Positions 8,046 to 17,012 of a stretch of DNA of 64,000 bases are shown here, piece after piece (position 1 is the stretch's first letter; each line of letters opens with the position of its first letter). The DNA is taken from assembly GCF_000160035.2 (NCBI RefSeq), contig NZ_KI535366.1:85471-149470 (forward strand), written 5' to 3'. The notes under the pieces were generated by a model, which was given only the letters and a program-made list of their open reading frames with translations, made no database searches and had not been told where the DNA came from. A program made the position numbers and the translations under genes. Source of the DNA: Catonella morbi ATCC 51271 (GTDB lineage Bacteria > Bacillota > Clostridia > Lachnospirales > Lachnospiraceae).

Positions 8046-8585
8046 ATGGGCTTTGTAAATGATTATTTAACAGATGAAGAACAAGAGCTTTTCAGAAAAA
8101 AGGCAGTACACTATGGCAATCCTTTGTACAGAGAAAGATGCGGTATATTGGGATACGAACCTTATAGCAAGGTGAAATGTACAGTTGACCGTGAAAAACA
8201 AATTTATTTTTTTGATTTAGGATATAAATTTTTTGAGGAAGATCATTATAAGCATGGATTTGGATTTGTGTGGGATGATATGCTCGGTAAAGAGGTGATA
8301 TTTTTTGAACTAAGTTATAAATTCACCTTTAACGAAGAATATGATTTAATGTGGAAAGGCAAGATAAAATTACCTGACCAATTATATAACGGAGAAGGTG
8401 TATCGTTAAAGAATATTATGAAGGCTATAAAAGAAACCATAAGCAATAAGCATGATAAAAAATCATATCAGTCACAATCCAAACCTCAGATTATATTAGA
8501 CAAAATAAAAGAGGCCATGCAGGTATACGGTTTAAGAGGAGAACCGGGGGTACAAGTACAATTAAATATTGGATTTGATATTTAA
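8046..8585 (+). CDS. Hypothetical protein A, first copy of duplicated unit
   Basis: 179 residues, family not recognised. An upstream in-frame ATG at 8031 exists, but AGAGGA at 8033-8038 lies seven bases before ATG 8046, which is therefore chosen. No signal peptide or membrane segment; many aromatic residues, suggesting a compact soluble beta-rich domain. Blocks shared with the copy at 9359-9937 are FVNDYLT-EEQE-F, CTVDRE, FDLG, a WDD-LG block, and KIKEAMQ-YG near the C-terminus. A linker (about 125-150, KDHDK/SQSQ-like residues) differs between copies. It is followed five bases later by the ribosome site of gene B, so A and B form a unit. Narrow distribution and duplication resemble immunity or accessory genes, but nothing proves this. 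Confidence 0.7.
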   Translation: MGFVNDYLTDEEQELFRKKAVHYGNPLYRERCGILGYEPYSKVKCTVDREKQIYFFDLGYKFFEEDHYKHGFGFVWDDMLGKEVIFFELSYKFTFNEEYDLMWKGKIKLPDQLYNGEGVSLKNIMKAIKETISNKHDKKSYQSQSKPQIILDKIKEAMQVYGLRGEPGVQVQLNIGFDI

Positions 8586-8596
8586 AGGAGATGGAG

Positions 8597-9232
8597 ATGG
8601 AAAAATATAAATATGATTTTAGACCATTATTATCAGAAATCGATATCAATACAATCGGACTAAAGGATTTGGTTAGAGTGGTAGAAGGACTTTCGGTTAA
8701 TTGGCTTGTTGAAGATAATAAAGAAATGCCTTTTCCAAATAATTGGATAACATTATTACACAGTGGATATGTTACAATAAACGATTTACCTATACCCGCC
8801 ATTGTAATTGCGTCTTCACAACCCAATGTAAGAATTTTGGATAAGACTGTTGCTGCCAATTTTTTAACCGGGGTAGAATTTAAAACATTATTGGAAGCTG
8901 CAATAGTTAATGATATAAAGAATAACAGCCTGGATTTATCTCTTATTGAAGGGGGTATAGAAAATGCGGCAAATTCAGAGATGCTAAAAAGAATAATTCA
9001 GTCAAATAACCCTGATGGTAAAAGCATGGAAATAGCAGTTAAAATTGCTTCGGAAGGTTTCATATATGAGCCAAGAAGAGGAGCTTGGGCAATCATTTCC
9101 GGAAAATTTGTAAAAAGTACTCCGATTACTTCTAAAATTGAAATGATAGTGCCGGAAGCTGATAAGAATGGAATCTGGGGACAGACGGAAGTACCTGCTA
9201 TGTTGGGGGGTCTTGATGAATCCCATAAATAG
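8597..9232 (+). CDS. Hypothetical protein B, partner of A
   Basis: 211 residues, family not recognised. ATG 8597 is preceded by AAAGGAG at 8584-8590; an ATG at 8591 touches that site and is unlikely. The decayed second copy also aligns from 8597, supporting this start. No signal peptide or membrane helix. Visible blocks: an acidic N-terminus, TIGLKDLVRVVEGL, a middle with TINDLPIPAIVIAS, a helical region around 100-135 and a C-terminus rich in G, P and W. A and B are spaced for coupled translation. Function unknown. Confidence 0.7.
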   Translation: MEKYKYDFRPLLSEIDINTIGLKDLVRVVEGLSVNWLVEDNKEMPFPNNWITLLHSGYVTINDLPIPAIVIASSQPNVRILDKTVAANFLTGVEFKTLLEAAIVNDIKNNSLDLSLIEGGIENAANSEMLKRIIQSNNPDGKSMEIAVKIASEGFIYEPRRGAWAIISGKFVKSTPITSKIEMIVPEADKNGIWGQTEVPAMLGGLDESHK

Positions 9233-9358
9233 GAAATTCTACTGTTGAAGAGACGGGAAAACCGAGGACGCTATATATTTCTTTTGTCTTGGAAAACATT
9301 GGATGGTAGGTAAATGCAACAAGTATAAAGTGGCCTTTAATTACCAAAGAGGTGTAAA

Positions 9359-9937
9359 ATGAAAAAGAATAAATCTATATTTGCTCCGATAATATCGGGA
9401 ATTTATAAGAAAATTTCTTGTATGAAAACCGGAACAATCAAAAACAATAACAAACTGCAAGTAACCAAAAGTGAATTTGTAAATGATTATCTAACAGTTG
9501 AAGAACAGGAAATGTTTGAGAAAAGGGCTATACCTATGGGAGTATGGTGGCGAGGAAAAGGAGCAATATTGGGGTGTGATCTGCCTAATAAGGTAATATG
9601 TACTGTTGATCGCGAAAACCATGTTTATCTCTTTGACCTTGGTATATATCATGATGCATTGGATCTTGATATGTATAACTTTGAACTTGTATGGGATGAT
9701 GTATTAGGGAATATAGGAGTAACTTTTACTATGAAGTATGAATATACAAGTGAGCGAATTATTGGTGGAGTTGGTCGTAATATCATATGGAAGGATTTTA
9801 AACTGAATATGCCGTATGAATTCCACTCAAAAAGGGAACTGGTTATTGTTAAAATCAAAGAGGCAATGCAAACTTATGGAACAACTGGGAGACCTGAAGC
9901 ACCTATACCAAAATATAAAATAGAATTTGATTTTTAA
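9359..9937 (+). CDS. Hypothetical protein A', second copy of A
   Basis: 192 residues. Homologous to protein A over its whole core, beginning at FVNDYLTVEEQEMF (about residue 40) and ending with KIKEAMQTYG and a short tail. It carries a lysine-rich N-terminal extension of about 39 residues absent from A, containing a mildly hydrophobic stretch (IFAPIISGIY), and it lacks the variable linker of A. ATG is preceded by AGAGGTG at a good distance. 126 gene-free bases separate it from B. It is followed by a decayed B copy, showing that the pair A-B was duplicated and that only the A half of the second unit was kept intact. Confidence 0.7.
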   Translation: MKKNKSIFAPIISGIYKKISCMKTGTIKNNNKLQVTKSEFVNDYLTVEEQEMFEKRAIPMGVWWRGKGAILGCDLPNKVICTVDRENHVYLFDLGIYHDALDLDMYNFELVWDDVLGNIGVTFTMKYEYTSERIIGGVGRNIIWKDFKLNMPYEFHSKRELVIVKIKEAMQTYGTTGRPEAPIPKYKIEFDF

Positions 9938-9948
9938 TGAGAAGTGAA

Positions 9949-10155
9949 ACGGGAAAGTATAATTTAAATATGACTCACTGATATCAGGCATTGATACAAA
10001 TACTGTAGGTCTTAAAGATTTAATAAAGTTAATAGATGAGCTTTAACTTAATAAGTCGGTCGGTGATTATAAGAAAGTGCCGTTTTCAAGCTAAGCAACT
10101 ACTTACTTGTATAGAGGAGCAGTAACTTTTAATGATATACCAATATCCGCAGGTG
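9949..10155 (+). pseudogene. Decayed second copy of gene B
   Basis: Aligns with the first 70 codons of B. The start is ACG where B has ATG; a single-base deletion follows within the first ten codons; after it, the frame from about 9979 reads LISGIDTNTVGLKDL against LLSEIDINTIGLKDL of B, then continues without gaps through VTFNDIPISA, interrupted by two stops (about 10045 and 10093). Similarity ends near 10155 and the rest of B is missing. From 10156 to radC nothing else is recognisable except AT-rich sequence and a TATAAT at 10215-10220. Confidence 0.75.
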
Positions 10156-10251
10156 AAAGTGTATATAAAAAGCCACAATTCCATTATTTACTCTGAGGGA
10201 TAATTGTGTTAGAATATAATTTGACTATTCCTTTAACACTAAATTGTAATT

Positions 10252-10974
10252 ATGGTAACTACAAGAATTGAAGATTTACCCGAAGATGCAAGACCGTTTG
10301 AAAAATACCGGAAGCAAGGGATAACTATGCTTTCCGATGCAGAGCTTCTTGCACTGGTTTTAAGAACCGGAACTAAAAATATCAACTGCATGGAATTATG
10401 CAGGAAAGTACTTGAATCAGGCGGAGGAAGCCTTGCCGGACTTTACGGAAAGACTGAAAAAGAACTTTGTAATATTCAGGGAGTTGGTCCGGTTAAAGCG
10501 GTGGAAATTATTTGCATTTGTGAACTGGCAAGAAGGATTGCCAGAACAAGGCATTCTTATGATGAACCTTTAGATACCGCAGCTAAGATTTCCAAAAGAT
10601 ATATGGAAGAAATGAGGCATTTCAAAGAGGAGCATGTGGTATTACTGCTTTTAGATATTAAGTGCAGGCTTATCAAAGAACTTACCATAAGTATAGGAAC
10701 AATCAATCAGTCTTTTCTTCGTCCGAGGGAGGTTTTCATACAGGCACTGAAGTATGAAGCTGTGAATCTGGTACTTATTCACAATCATCCAAGCGGTGAT
10801 CCTACTCCGAGTAAGGCTGATATTATAGTTACGGATAAGATACTGGAAGTGTCGGAACTTGTAGGGATTCCTCTTGTTGACCATATTATAATAGGTGATT
10901 GTTGCTATGTAAGCTTTAGGGAAAAAGGACTGTCAGATTTTGAAACAAAAAAACAGATATTTGAAAGGATTTAG
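10252..10974 (+). CDS. radC: RadC/JAB-domain protein
   Basis: 240 residues. N-terminal helix-hairpin-helix region (IQGVGPVKAVEI) followed by the MPN/JAMM metalloprotease-like domain with HNHPSGDPTPSKAD, the zinc-site motif. The name RadC is historical; the family is not shown to act in DNA repair. The start chosen fits the family N-terminus (RIEDLPEDARP), yet there is no convincing ribosome site in front of it and TTGACT (10221-10226) with TGTAAT (10245-10250) lies almost on the start, so the message could be leaderless or start further upstream at TATAAT 10215. Ends two bases before the mreB-like gene, its usual neighbour in Firmicutes. Confidence 0.93.
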   Translation: MVTTRIEDLPEDARPFEKYRKQGITMLSDAELLALVLRTGTKNINCMELCRKVLESGGGSLAGLYGKTEKELCNIQGVGPVKAVEIICICELARRIARTRHSYDEPLDTAAKISKRYMEEMRHFKEEHVVLLLLDIKCRLIKELTISIGTINQSFLRPREVFIQALKYEAVNLVLIHNHPSGDPTPSKADIIVTDKILEVSELVGIPLVDHIIIGDCCYVSFREKGLSDFETKKQIFERI

Positions 10975-10976
10975 TT

Positions 10977-12041
10977 ATGCTTGGGAAGAGTATTGGTATA
11001 GATCTTGGAACTAAAAGAATCAAATATTACAGAAAAGGTGATGGAATAATATTTGATCAGGAAAATTGCATCGCTATAGAGAATAGAGAGGAAATAAGAG
11101 CTATAGGTGATGAAGCCGCTGAAATGGTGGGAAGAACTCCGGAAACCATCGAAGTAATCTATCCGGTAAACCGCGGAGTAATAGCCAATGTAAGTGCGAT
11201 GGAGCTTCTTTTTAATACTTCGTTTGACAGACTGTACGGCAAGGCGAAGAGGGCTTCCGGCACAAGCTTTGTGATAGCTCTTCCTACTGATATTACAGAA
11301 GTGGAAAAAAGATCTTTTGCTGACCTCATACATAAATCAGGTATTAAGCCTAAAAATGTATCTTTGGTAGATAAGCCTATTTGCGTTGCTATGGCAGCCG
11401 GACTTGATATAATGAAGGCAAAGGGTGTAATGACCGTAGATGTAGGTGCGGACACCACTGAAATAGCCATAATTGCTCTCGGAGGCATAGTGCGCAGCAG
11501 ACTTTTACCTATAGCCGGCAATAAGTTTGATGAGTCAATTTGCAATTATATAAGGCAGAAGTGTGCATTAGTCATAGGAAAGAGTAATGCTGAACAATTA
11601 AAGATGGGTATTGCGGGAGCTTTATCGGGACAGTCACTTACTATGCAGGTGAATGGCAGAGATGTTGTTACCGGCCTTCCAAAGAGAATTGAGATTGAAT
11701 CGGATATTGTATATGAGGCAATTAAAGAGGATCTTAAAAGTATTACCGAGAATATTAAGAGTACGCTTGAGCATATCCCTCCGGAAGTATCTTCGGATAT
11801 AATAGATGCAGGTATTTATGTAACAGGCGGTTCAGCTCTGATCGGTAATTTTGACAAGCTTTTAAATGCAGAAACAAATCTTAAAATTAATATACTGGAA
11901 GACCCTCAGGACAGCGTTATTAATGGTCTTGGTAAGCTTATTGATGATGATAATTATAAAACACTGCCTTATATCTACAGGCAGCCGGGATATTCAGTTA
12001 ATTTAAGGAATGTAAATAATGGCATCGCTAAGAAAAAATAA
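10977..12041 (+). CDS. mreB: MreB-family rod-shape actin homologue, divergent
   Basis: Bacterial actin-like protein that would organise cell-wall synthesis with MreC, MreD, PBP2 and RodA encoded next. 354 residues, normal length. The fold is clear (IGIDLGT at 6-12, GVMTVDVGADTTE around 151-162, IYVTGGSALIGNFDKLL near the C-terminus), but three nucleotide-binding loops depart from consensus: GTKRIKYY for GTANTxxY, VGADT for IGGGT, and VDKP (131-134) where MreB proteins have EEP at the catalytic glutamate. Altered ATP hydrolysis is possible. Position as first gene of the mreBCD cluster supports the assignment; the last 23 bases overlap mreC. Confidence 0.85.
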   Translation: MLGKSIGIDLGTKRIKYYRKGDGIIFDQENCIAIENREEIRAIGDEAAEMVGRTPETIEVIYPVNRGVIANVSAMELLFNTSFDRLYGKAKRASGTSFVIALPTDITEVEKRSFADLIHKSGIKPKNVSLVDKPICVAMAAGLDIMKAKGVMTVDVGADTTEIAIIALGGIVRSRLLPIAGNKFDESICNYIRQKCALVIGKSNAEQLKMGIAGALSGQSLTMQVNGRDVVTGLPKRIEIESDIVYEAIKEDLKSITENIKSTLEHIPPEVSSDIIDAGIYVTGGSALIGNFDKLLNAETNLKINILEDPQDSVINGLGKLIDDDNYKTLPYIYRQPGYSVNLRNVNNGIAKKK

Positions 12042-12888
12042 GATTAAGATAAAAATTGTTCCAAGATACTTATTTATTGTTATGGTTGTAATCTGCCTCA
12101 TACTTCTGTTGGTGTCTTACCGTTTTTCGGATAGTTTAGGACCGGTTAAAACAGCAGTAGGTGATGTGATTACTCCTATGCAGGTGGGAATCAATAAGGT
12201 AGGGAGTTATTTTACCTCCAAACTGGATTATTTTAAAAATATTGATGACCTGATTGCAAAGAATAAGGAACTGACTGAGAAATTGGATAAAATCAGCTAT
12301 GAGAATAAACTTCTTCTTCAGGGAAAGTATGAATTGGATGATTTTAGAAAATTATACAATTTGGATCAAACCTATGCAGATTATCCAAAGGTTGCGGCGA
12401 GGGTTATTTCCAAGGGAACAAACAACTGGTACAGTGAATTTAAGATAGATAAGGGAAGTGATGACGGTATTAAGCCGGGCATGAATGTTATGGCCGGAAA
12501 TGGGCTTGTGGGAATAATTACAAAGGTAGGCCGCAATAATTCAATGGTAAGATCAATAATAGATGACAGCAGTTATGTGATGGGAATGTTGTTGGATACA
12601 TCTGATACCTGTGTGGTAAAAGGGAATCTGAAACTGCTTGATGAAGGTCATATAGAGGTTACCGACATAAAAAAGGGAGCGGAAGTTAAGGATGGTTATG
12701 AGGTTGTGACTTCATATATAAGTCCTAAATATCATCCGGGAATCCTTATAGGATATATCAGTGATATCAAGGTAGATCCCTCAAACATGACTGAATCCGG
12801 TTATCTTACGCCTGCAGTTGACTTTTCAAAACTTGATATGGTACTTATAATTACCCGTGAAAAGGAAGAAGAGGAAAACTTGAATTGA
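12019..12888 (+). CDS. mreC: Rod shape-determining protein MreC
   Basis: 289 residues. Short basic cytoplasmic N-terminus, one membrane segment at about 15-35, a coiled coil at about 70-105 (LIAKNKELTEKLDKI), then the double beta-barrel domain with ARVISKGTNNWYSEF and GLVGIITKVG. Extracytoplasmic scaffold linking the wall-synthesis enzymes to the MreB filament. The start overlaps the end of mreB by 23 bases, and its stop shares a base with mreD, so the three are translationally coupled. Confidence 0.95.
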   Translation: MASLRKNKIKIKIVPRYLFIVMVVICLILLLVSYRFSDSLGPVKTAVGDVITPMQVGINKVGSYFTSKLDYFKNIDDLIAKNKELTEKLDKISYENKLLLQGKYELDDFRKLYNLDQTYADYPKVAARVISKGTNNWYSEFKIDKGSDDGIKPGMNVMAGNGLVGIITKVGRNNSMVRSIIDDSSYVMGMLLDTSDTCVVKGNLKLLDEGHIEVTDIKKGAEVKDGYEVVTSYISPKYHPGILIGYISDIKVDPSNMTESGYLTPAVDFSKLDMVLIITREKEEEENLN

Positions 12889-13397
12889 TGAAACGCATTA
12901 TAGGTTCTTTTATAATGATGATAATATTGTATCTTATTCAGACTACAATATTTAATAAAATAGCCATAGCAGGCATAAAGCCTAATGTGGTTATAATTTT
13001 GGTTGTGGCAATAGGTTATAAATACGGTAAAATACCCGGTATGATGATGGGATTCTTTATGGGACTGTTTTTGGATTTATCAGAATCAGACTATATAGGG
13101 TATTATGCTGTTATTTATCTCACTATAGGCTATTTGTTAGGATTTGGTAATAAGCTTTACAGCGGAGAGTCTAATCTGATACCGATAGGGCTGGTTGGAG
13201 CATCAGATTTGGTGCTTAATTTCCTGATTTTTGTTACAGGATTTTTGCTCAGAAACAGATTGGATTTTCCTTATTATATCATGAGGATAATTTTACCGGA
13301 GGCTGTATATACTATGATAGTAGCAGCTTTGTTTTACAGGATTGTTGATGCTGTATACCTTAAACTGGAAGCAATAGGGAAAGGGGATGAAGCCTAG
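12888..13397 (+). CDS. mreD: Rod shape-determining protein MreD
   Basis: 169 residues, almost wholly hydrophobic, with five or six predicted membrane segments. Characteristic features are the N-terminal IQTTIF region, IKPNVVIILVVAIGYKYG and GFFMGLFLDL. Starts at ATG 12888, which overlaps the mreC stop as TGATG; a TTG three bases earlier is possible. Membrane component of the elongasome; position between mreC and the PBP2 gene is the standard order. Confidence 0.93.
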   Translation: MKRIIGSFIMMIILYLIQTTIFNKIAIAGIKPNVVIILVVAIGYKYGKIPGMMMGFFMGLFLDLSESDYIGYYAVIYLTIGYLLGFGNKLYSGESNLIPIGLVGASDLVLNFLIFVTGFLLRNRLDFPYYIMRIILPEAVYTMIVAALFYRIVDAVYLKLEAIGKGDEA

Positions 13398-13399
13398 TT

Positions 13400-16237
13400 T
13401 TGATTGACACTTTGATAACTTTTTTCAAGAATTTTCTTAAGACAAGGACTGTTCCATTAATTGTTATATATTTAACATTCTCTGTTGTTCTGATTTATAA
13501 AGTATTTACAATCCAGGTGGTTAAGCAGAAAGACATAGCGGAACATACTGTTACTCAGGATGAAATTACCCGTGAAACCAAAGCGACAAGAGGAAATATT
13601 TATGACTGTAACGGAGTGCTTTTGGCATATAACAAGCTCTCTTACAATGTCACTTTACAGGATTATAAGGCATTTGATTCAGATGAAAAAAAGAATGCCA
13701 TGATTTTCAGACTTATAAAGATAATAGAATCAAACGGCGGAAAATTATTTCCTGAGTTTTACATCGAAAAAGATAAAAAAGGTAACTTAAAATTTACGGT
13801 AGAGGGGCTTGCTGAAAGCAGATTTAAGAGAGATGCATATATGCTTACCTCTATTGAAAAACTTACAACTGCACAGCGTAATGCTACAGCTTCTGAGGTG
13901 TTTGAGCATCTGAGAAGCGGTGAGCATATGTTTAACATAAGCGATACCTACAGTGTGGATGATGCACTTAAAATAATGAAGGTTCGCTTTGCTTTACTGT
14001 TAAATACATATAATAAAGGAAATCCTATTTCAATTGCTGTTAATGTAAATGCAAAGACGGTGGCGGCAGTGCTTGAGAACTCGGCAGAACTTCCGGGGGC
14101 TGAAATTGCAGAGCATACCTACAGATATTATAATGACAGCAAATATTTCGCGCATGTACTTGGATATACGGGTAATGTCAATGAAACTGAAATGTCCGAG
14201 GACAAAGAAAAGTATTATAATACTACTGACCAGATTGGAAAGTCCGGAGTAGAATATTCCTTTGAAAAATATTTAAGAGGAGTTAAGGGAACAGAGGAAG
14301 CTACACTCAACTCGAATTATTATGTTACGGGTGTAAAAACCGTTACCGAACCGAAGGCGGGAGATGACGTATATCTGACTATTGACAGTAAGTTGCAGAA
14401 GGTTTGCTATAACATAATTGAAAAAGAATTGGCGGCTGTATTGTTAAGTAAAATTCATAATTCGGCAAGTTATGGAGAAAAAGGAAAAAATTCATATAAT
14501 ATTATGATTCCTATATATGACGTTTATAATGCGCTGTTTGATAACGGAGCCATAGATATACACAGGATTGAAACCAAGAAGGCCGGAAAAGTGGAAAAAG
14601 GTGTATATGAAAAGTTTAAGACGGAAGAAAAAAATGTTATAAAAAAACTTAAAGAACTGATGACGGAAAACAGCGTTACTAAAGAGCGTTCCAATAAGAC
14701 TACCGCTGAATACATAGATTATGTATACACTTACATAAAAAATGAAAAATTGATAGATGTTACTTTGGTAAATGAAGATGATGAGATTTTTAAAGCTTAT
14801 GTGGATAATAAGAAGAGTTTGGGAGAATTCTTAAAGTATTCGGTATCTAACAAATGGATTAATCTGCCTAAACTTAATATCGGAACAGAATATTTGAGTA
14901 CGGATGAAATTTACCGGATTTTGTTAAAATATATATTTGAGAATATCACTTCGGATTTGCAGTTTAAGAAAATTATTTATAAGAATCTGATTTTTAATCA
15001 CACAATATCGGGTACTGAGGTATGTCTGATATTATTTTCACAAGGTTTTCTTAAAAATGATGATACCGCATACCGCAATCTATTAAACGGCTCATTGTCT
15101 CCGTATACTTTTATAAGGAGCAAGATTAAGAGCCTTGAAATTACGCCTGCCAATCTGGCTTTAGATCCTTGTTCGGGCTCCATGGTAGTTACCAATCCGA
15201 ATACGGGGGAAGTTAAGGCATTGGTTTCTTATCCGAGCTATGATAATAATAAGCTTGCCAATCAGATAGATGCAAAATATTATGCCAAACTTCAAACAGA
15301 TAAATCATATCCGCTTATAAACAGACCTTGTCAGCAAAAGACGGCACCCGGTTCGACTTTTAAGATGATTTCCGCAGCTGCCGATCTTGCTACGGGAGCT
15401 GTTGGCGAGAATGAAAAGATTGATGCACAGGTTGTATTTACCAAGACTGATAAACCTGCGTCTTGTTGGAGCAGGGTTCCGCATGGAAAGATTGATATAA
15501 GGACTGCTATTGAGGTGTCTTGTAACTACTTTTTCTATGAGACAGGGTACAGAATGAGTTTAGATTCCGAAGGCAAATATGTTTCAAAGCTGGGTCTTGA
15601 AAAATTAAATAAATATGCGGCTATGTTCGGCTTTAAAAAAGGTGTTACTTCAGGAATAGAACTGTACGAGTATGAGCCGTCAATATCAGATACAGACTCA
15701 GTAAGATCTTCCATAGGTCAGGGCAGCTATGCGTTTACACCAACCCAGATTTCAAGATATGTGTCCTGTATAGCCAATGGCGGCAAACTTAATTATCTTA
15801 CTGTTATTAAAGAAATTAAAAATCTTGATGGCAAAAAGATTAAAAACACCGTATCAAATGCAGCAAATAAAAAAGCTCCTAAGGTAGAACTGGATCCGAG
15901 GATATGGAGTGTAATTAAAGATGGAATGTACAGGGCGGTTAACGGAGACAGGAGTTCACATAAGGAACTTTTTAAGGATATTAAGGACCTGGTGGCAGGA
16001 AAGACGGGAACAGCTCAGTTTTCAAATATGAGAGCCGATCATGCTCTTTTTACATCCTATGCTCCTTATAATAAGCCTGAAATATCGGTTACCTGTGTAC
16101 TTCCTTATGCCTATACTTCAGGAAATGCTGCCAGAGCTGCGGCTGATTTTTATGAGTACTATTATGGTGACGGAGATGAAGAATCATTAAATAAAAAAGC
16201 TGTTAAAGATAATGTAGATAATATAATTTCAGATTAG
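13400..16237 (+). CDS. mrdA: Penicillin-binding protein 2 (elongation transpeptidase), long form
   Basis: Class B PBP that cross-links peptidoglycan during rod elongation with RodA. 945 residues, far above the usual 600-700. One N-terminal membrane anchor (about 19-38), dimerisation/pedestal region, then YLTID near residue 325, and the transpeptidase domain with SxxK at S652-K655, SCN at 707-709 and KTGT at 868-871, all intact. The extra length is a helical, lysine-rich insertion of roughly 230 residues (about 345-578) between pedestal and transpeptidase domain; similar long PBP2s occur in Lachnospiraceae. The start is TTG at 13400, only two bases after mreD, with a G-rich region upstream. 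Confidence 0.95.
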   Translation: MIDTLITFFKNFLKTRTVPLIVIYLTFSVVLIYKVFTIQVVKQKDIAEHTVTQDEITRETKATRGNIYDCNGVLLAYNKLSYNVTLQDYKAFDSDEKKNAMIFRLIKIIESNGGKLFPEFYIEKDKKGNLKFTVEGLAESRFKRDAYMLTSIEKLTTAQRNATASEVFEHLRSGEHMFNISDTYSVDDALKIMKVRFALLLNTYNKGNPISIAVNVNAKTVAAVLENSAELPGAEIAEHTYRYYNDSKYFAHVLGYTGNVNETEMSEDKEKYYNTTDQIGKSGVEYSFEKYLRGVKGTEEATLNSNYYVTGVKTVTEPKAGDDVYLTIDSKLQKVCYNIIEKELAAVLLSKIHNSASYGEKGKNSYNIMIPIYDVYNALFDNGAIDIHRIETKKAGKVEKGVYEKFKTEEKNVIKKLKELMTENSVTKERSNKTTAEYIDYVYTYIKNEKLIDVTLVNEDDEIFKAYVDNKKSLGEFLKYSVSNKWINLPKLNIGTEYLSTDEIYRILLKYIFENITSDLQFKKIIYKNLIFNHTISGTEVCLILFSQGFLKNDDTAYRNLLNGSLSPYTFIRSKIKSLEITPANLALDPCSGSMVVTNPNTGEVKALVSYPSYDNNKLANQIDAKYYAKLQTDKSYPLINRPCQQKTAPGSTFKMISAAADLATGAVGENEKIDAQVVFTKTDKPASCWSRVPHGKIDIRTAIEVSCNYFFYETGYRMSLDSEGKYVSKLGLEKLNKYAAMFGFKKGVTSGIELYEYEPSISDTDSVRSSIGQGSYAFTPTQISRYVSCIANGGKLNYLTVIKEIKNLDGKKIKNTVSNAANKKAPKVELDPRIWSVIKDGMYRAVNGDRSSHKELFKDIKDLVAGKTGTAQFSNMRADHALFTSYAPYNKPEISVTCVLPYAYTSGNAARAAADFYEYYYGDGDEESLNKKAVKDNVDNIISD

Positions 16238-16249
16238 TTAGGAGGCAAA

Positions 16250-16924
16250 ATGAAGCAACCGGTTGTTATTAAGGCAAATAATTATGGCCTGATGATTATT
16301 CTTAATCCGGATTTAGAATTTGAGGAGCTATTAAAGGAAGTCGGAGAAAAATTTAAGGAATCCGCTAAATTCTTCGGAAATGTGGATATGGCTGTTTCTT
16401 TTGATGGCAGGAAACTTTCGGCTGACGAAGAGGAAAGTATTATTCAGACCATCCTTAAGAATTCCTCCATACATATAGTATGTATAATAGATAATGATCC
16501 TGTAAAGGAAGCGAAGTTTAAAAAGAAGTTAGAACAGATGAGTATTTCCGAAGATGCGAGCCTTACTAAAATTCACAAGGGCTACTTCAGATCGGGACAG
16601 ATGATGGAATTTGATACGGGAGTTGTGATAATCGGAGATATTAATCCGGGTGCAAAGGTTGTGGCAAAAGGTAGCATAGTTGTATTGGGAGCATTAAAAG
16701 GCGAAGCGGAGGCAGGTGCGGGCGGAAATGATGATACCTTTATAATTGCCCTTGATATGAATCCGATACAGTTAAGAATAGGCTCTAAAATAGCCAGATG
16801 TGCTGATAACTCTGCGATATTAAGTAAATCCAAGTGCCTGTCACCTCAGGTCGCCTTTGTGGAAAATGATAATATTTGTATAGAAGATTTGAATAAAAAT
16901 GTACTGGATTCACTAAAATTATAA
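16250..16924 (+). CDS. minC: Septum site-determining protein MinC
   Basis: 224 residues. Inhibitor of FtsZ assembly delivered to the poles by MinD. The N-terminal FtsZ-binding domain is poorly conserved, as usual; the C-terminal beta-helix domain is clear from about residue 115: RSGQMMEFDTGVVIIGDINPGAKVVAKGSIVVLGALKGEAEAG-like spacing with the glycine ladder intact. Preceded by AGGAGG. A probable promoter lies between it and minD, so minC may be expressed mainly with the mre genes. Confidence 0.94.
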   Translation: MKQPVVIKANNYGLMIILNPDLEFEELLKEVGEKFKESAKFFGNVDMAVSFDGRKLSADEEESIIQTILKNSSIHIVCIIDNDPVKEAKFKKKLEQMSISEDASLTKIHKGYFRSGQMMEFDTGVVIIGDINPGAKVVAKGSIVVLGALKGEAEAGAGGNDDTFIIALDMNPIQLRIGSKIARCADNSAILSKSKCLSPQVAFVENDNICIEDLNKNVLDSLKL

Positions 16925-16943
16925 AAAAAGTTGTTTAAGTCAC

Positions 16944-16972
16944 TTGTAATTAATTCATTTTAATTATATTAT
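16944..16972 (+). promoter_or_regulatory. Promoter candidate in front of minD
   Basis: TTGTAA (16944-16949), 17 bases, TATTAT (16967-16972) in a strongly AT-rich 88-base gap. Start expected near 16979, giving a short leader with the ribosome site AGGAG before ATG 17013. It would let minDE-rodA be expressed apart from mre genes. Confidence 0.5.
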
Positions 16973-17012
16973 TATATTGATGAAATTTTGTTTTAGTTAG
17001 GAGATTTTTTTT

